NCBI GenBank assembly: GCA_963969365.1
Contig: OZ017747.1
Coordinates: forward strand, 2,852,001 to 2,916,000
Direction: 5' to 3'
Origin: Asterochloris sp. CNOR1
Taxonomy: Eukaryota > Chlorophyta > Trebouxiophyceae > Trebouxiales > Trebouxiaceae
DNA: 64,000 bases
In this document: positions 62,301 to 64,000 of the stretch, piece after piece
Position numbering within the stretch: position 1 is the first letter of the stretch
Layout of the letters: each line of letters begins with the position of its first letter
The notes under the pieces: generated by a model
The model's database searches: none
Seen by the model: the letters and a program-made list of their open reading frames with translations, nothing else
What the model was told of the DNA's origin: nothing
Translations under genes and position numbers: made by a program

Positions 62301-63586
62301 GGCAGACAGAGCTACTGGCTCATCATGATCTGCCTGTGCACAACCTGGTGGATCCTTGACATCGGGGCCGACTTGGGCGGCTGGCACTGTGGAGCCCCTG
62401 GCTTTCATTCAAGCACATGCTGGCGACGCTTGCTACTTGACATTGCAAAATGAGCTGCACAGCTGGCTTGGGCAGGAGTACCAGCCAGCGGTCACACAAT
62501 GACTAGCGCTGACTGCTGCACCGACTGCAGGTGGGCCATTGCAGGCGGCGCCGTCAAGGCTGGGATGCAGCGCAAGAAGGCCAAGCGGCAGGCTGCCAAT
62601 GGGTACGACGGCCTAAAGAGCGGGGCGGACAGGCTGCTGGTTCAGGCTGGTAGCAATGGAAGGGTGCGCAATGGCGTCTTGAAGAAGGTGAGGGGCCCCG
62701 GGGTTGCCCCGATGCAAGTGGGGGAAGTAGCCATAATCCCAGCCACACCTTGCTCAGTATGCCCATGACATGAATGGCCTGCTGCTTATCTCATTCTACA
62801 TGACTGAGAGATGGCTCTCTGATAGCGCAGGGGCCTCCTGATAGCCTGGGGCAGTCTGCTCCCATGCTTGACGTTGGCAAACCCAGATCTGGGTCTGCTA
62901 GAGCCTGCAGGCGCCTAACAGGCTGCAGCAAGCCCAGCTGCCATCCTGACACTTGCGTCAGGGGTCCCGTCTGGTTTGTCTGCAGGGGCCGTCAGACCGC
63001 CACTTCAAAGTGCGCTGGGCTGATCAGGATGAGCCCGATGCGGATGCTGGCTTCACCATGGGGCGCAGCACACGCCAGGTGAGTACTGCCTGGTGTATGC
63101 AGGGCGCTGCTTACTCACGTGCACTGTCTGCTCTTTTAAGGTCATTGAAACCTCTACGGAGGGTCTTTATTTAGTCGCTGTCATTGCTGTACAGCTGGAG
63201 ACTGTGTACCTGCTGAAGGGCTTGGGGCCGCCCAAGGAGCATCCTGAAGACCAGGGACATCTTTCGTTTCAGGAGCAGGTCTGCTGGCTGCAGCTGAGAG
63301 TGCTGCTGGGCTACTGCATTGTGATGCGCTTGCTGCTGGACTGCTCCCCCTCCCTGCTACATGCGATCTCTGCTAGCCAGACAACAAGCGCTGCCCGCTG
63401 AACTGCATGATATGGCAGTTTTTTTGCCCATTGTGACGTGTGCTAGAAACCTGTCCCCTCCCGTGTGCCTGCATGCTTGCCGGCCTCCCCTTTCTCCAGG
63501 TTCACGCTGTCCCATTGCAGACCAAGAGGGAGCATAAGGCAGAGCGGAACAGCTTCAAGAGCATCCTCCTTGGGGGGCGCGCCTGA
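59342..63586 (+). CDS. YLPM1: YLPM1-like nuclear P-loop protein
   Basis: Resembles animal YLPM1/ZAP3, a nuclear protein with a kinase-like P-loop domain, reported to bind RNA and protein phosphatase 1. The N-terminal half is Gln/Pro/Tyr-rich: MSFEVQQGYGGQQQPPLPQ, GYEQHPEAYQQQPGYWAPQ, PQQPAPWQQQQQQQAQ (to about 60480). The conserved core is IAVIMRGLPGSGKSWLARKL, with Walker A GLPGSGKS (about 60547-60606). Next are IHAIDDYFVT, SEYCYEAELE|EPYMASLVKA, FRRTVEEGRFPVVIVDAPHL (about 61280-61335), GYEVYIQQPLETDADQCYQR and QIHGHSLAFMHQAEAAWEPT (about 61800-61920), the usual YLPM1 C-lobe. An acidic stretch EQDSGEEMEDGAEEEDKDD follows, then KVRWADQDEPDADAGF, like the RWADLEE ending of YLPM1. The last exon (63521-63586) is TKREHKAERNSFKSILLGGR. 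A GC-AG intron lies at 59652-59795. Confidence 0.85.
62097..62121 (+). repeat. Run of 25 guanines just after a splice donor in YLPM1
   Basis: The donor follows AAGAGCAGCAG (GTTGATG, about 62083). Fourteen bases later an uninterrupted poly-G tract of 25 nt begins, followed by GTGTGTGGGGGGTG. It should form G-quadruplexes in the pre-mRNA and is likely length-variable. Confidence 0.85.
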
Positions 63587-64000
63587 GGCTGGGCTGGCCC
63601 TGCAGACCCCAAGCATCCTTGCATGGCTCACATGCCCTGCTGCATGTCCTGTTTATGTCGTTTGGTCCTCATGTCCATGTCGTGGTCCCACACTGCTCTT
63701 GCAGCAGGTGGCAGTTGGACGGGCAGCGTCGACAGGTGTGTCCTGCTTTGTCTTGAGTGTTTGCAGCTGATGAGCATTGCAGACATGTCAACCGTCGTGT
63801 GTGCCCAGGACCTGCTGCTGCACTGACAGCCTTGCAGCCTCCGTTGTCTGCATGGAGGCAGCAGCCTCTGCAGTATCAGGACCTGCTTCACACTGCACTG
63901 CCTTAGCTTGTAGGTGCTGCTCTGCAGGTTGGGATGTGCACCACCAGGTGATGCCAATCATCAAGCGTTCAACTAGTCATCAGTGGCAGAATAACAGTAC
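63587..64000. other. 3' flank of YLPM1 to window end
   Basis: 414 bp after the YLPM1 stop. Open frames on both strands are short and without recognisable motifs. Any next gene begins outside the window. Confidence 0.3.

Overview
This window looks like nuclear DNA of a green alga, most likely a trebouxiophyte or related chlorophyte. The genes are densely intron-split, and almost every 3' splice site ends in (C/T)TGCAG. There is a nucleus-encoded thylakoid-lumen photosystem II peptide with a bipartite leader. Several enzymes are of plant type: the CbbY sugar phosphatase, a short PYD1-type dihydropyrimidine dehydrogenase, a MDP1 phosphatase and an EngA/Der GTPase. I saw no operon structure, no insertion sequence with a recognisable transposase, no CRISPR array and no convincing tRNA or rRNA. 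Gene models were built by hand from conserved peptides, reading-phase agreement and GT/GC-AG borders, so internal exon borders are approximate unless stated.

Layout. 1-3070 (-): der/engA, cut by the window start. 3181-4224 (+): psbTn-like PSII 5 kDa protein. 4406-10977 (-): COG3. 11094-12838 (+): CbbY-like phosphatase. 12994-14772 (-): PCNA. 15306-19849 (+): unrecognised low-complexity nuclear-type protein. 20372-21574 (+): family 2 glycosyltransferase. 22003-27581 (-): poly(A) polymerase. 28145-29334 (+): dCMP deaminase with an N-terminal hydrophobic anchor. 29457-33209 (-): AFG1-like ATPase. 33311-34252 (+): thioredoxin-like protein. 34908-35981 (+): MDP1. 36129-39048 (+): mitochondrial-carrier-family protein, probably a SAM carrier. 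39253-42794 (+): branched-chain 2-oxoacid dehydrogenase E1-alpha. 43011-50555 (-): unrecognised EF-hand/multi-membrane-segment protein. 50928-53297 (+): mannose-6-phosphate isomerase. 53382-55518 (+): unrecognised helical-repeat-like protein. 56327-59246 (-): PYD1. 59342-63586 (+): YLPM1-like P-loop protein.

The genes are housekeeping genes of mixed function and do not form one pathway. The clearest large-scale pattern is architectural. Every minus-strand gene whose start lies in the window is head-to-head with a plus-strand gene, giving seven divergent pairs. Four of these pairs share only about 95-116 bp between start codons. Plus/minus neighbours also converge closely at their 3' ends.

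The most unusual signals are in the introns. There are diverged tandem duplications that copy an exon end together with its splice donor (AFG1 and the EF-hand gene), five well-phased GC-AG introns, a stop-free intron carrying a perfect 22-bp inverted repeat, and long poly-C and poly-G runs beside splice sites. I did not find a convincing new multi-gene system.
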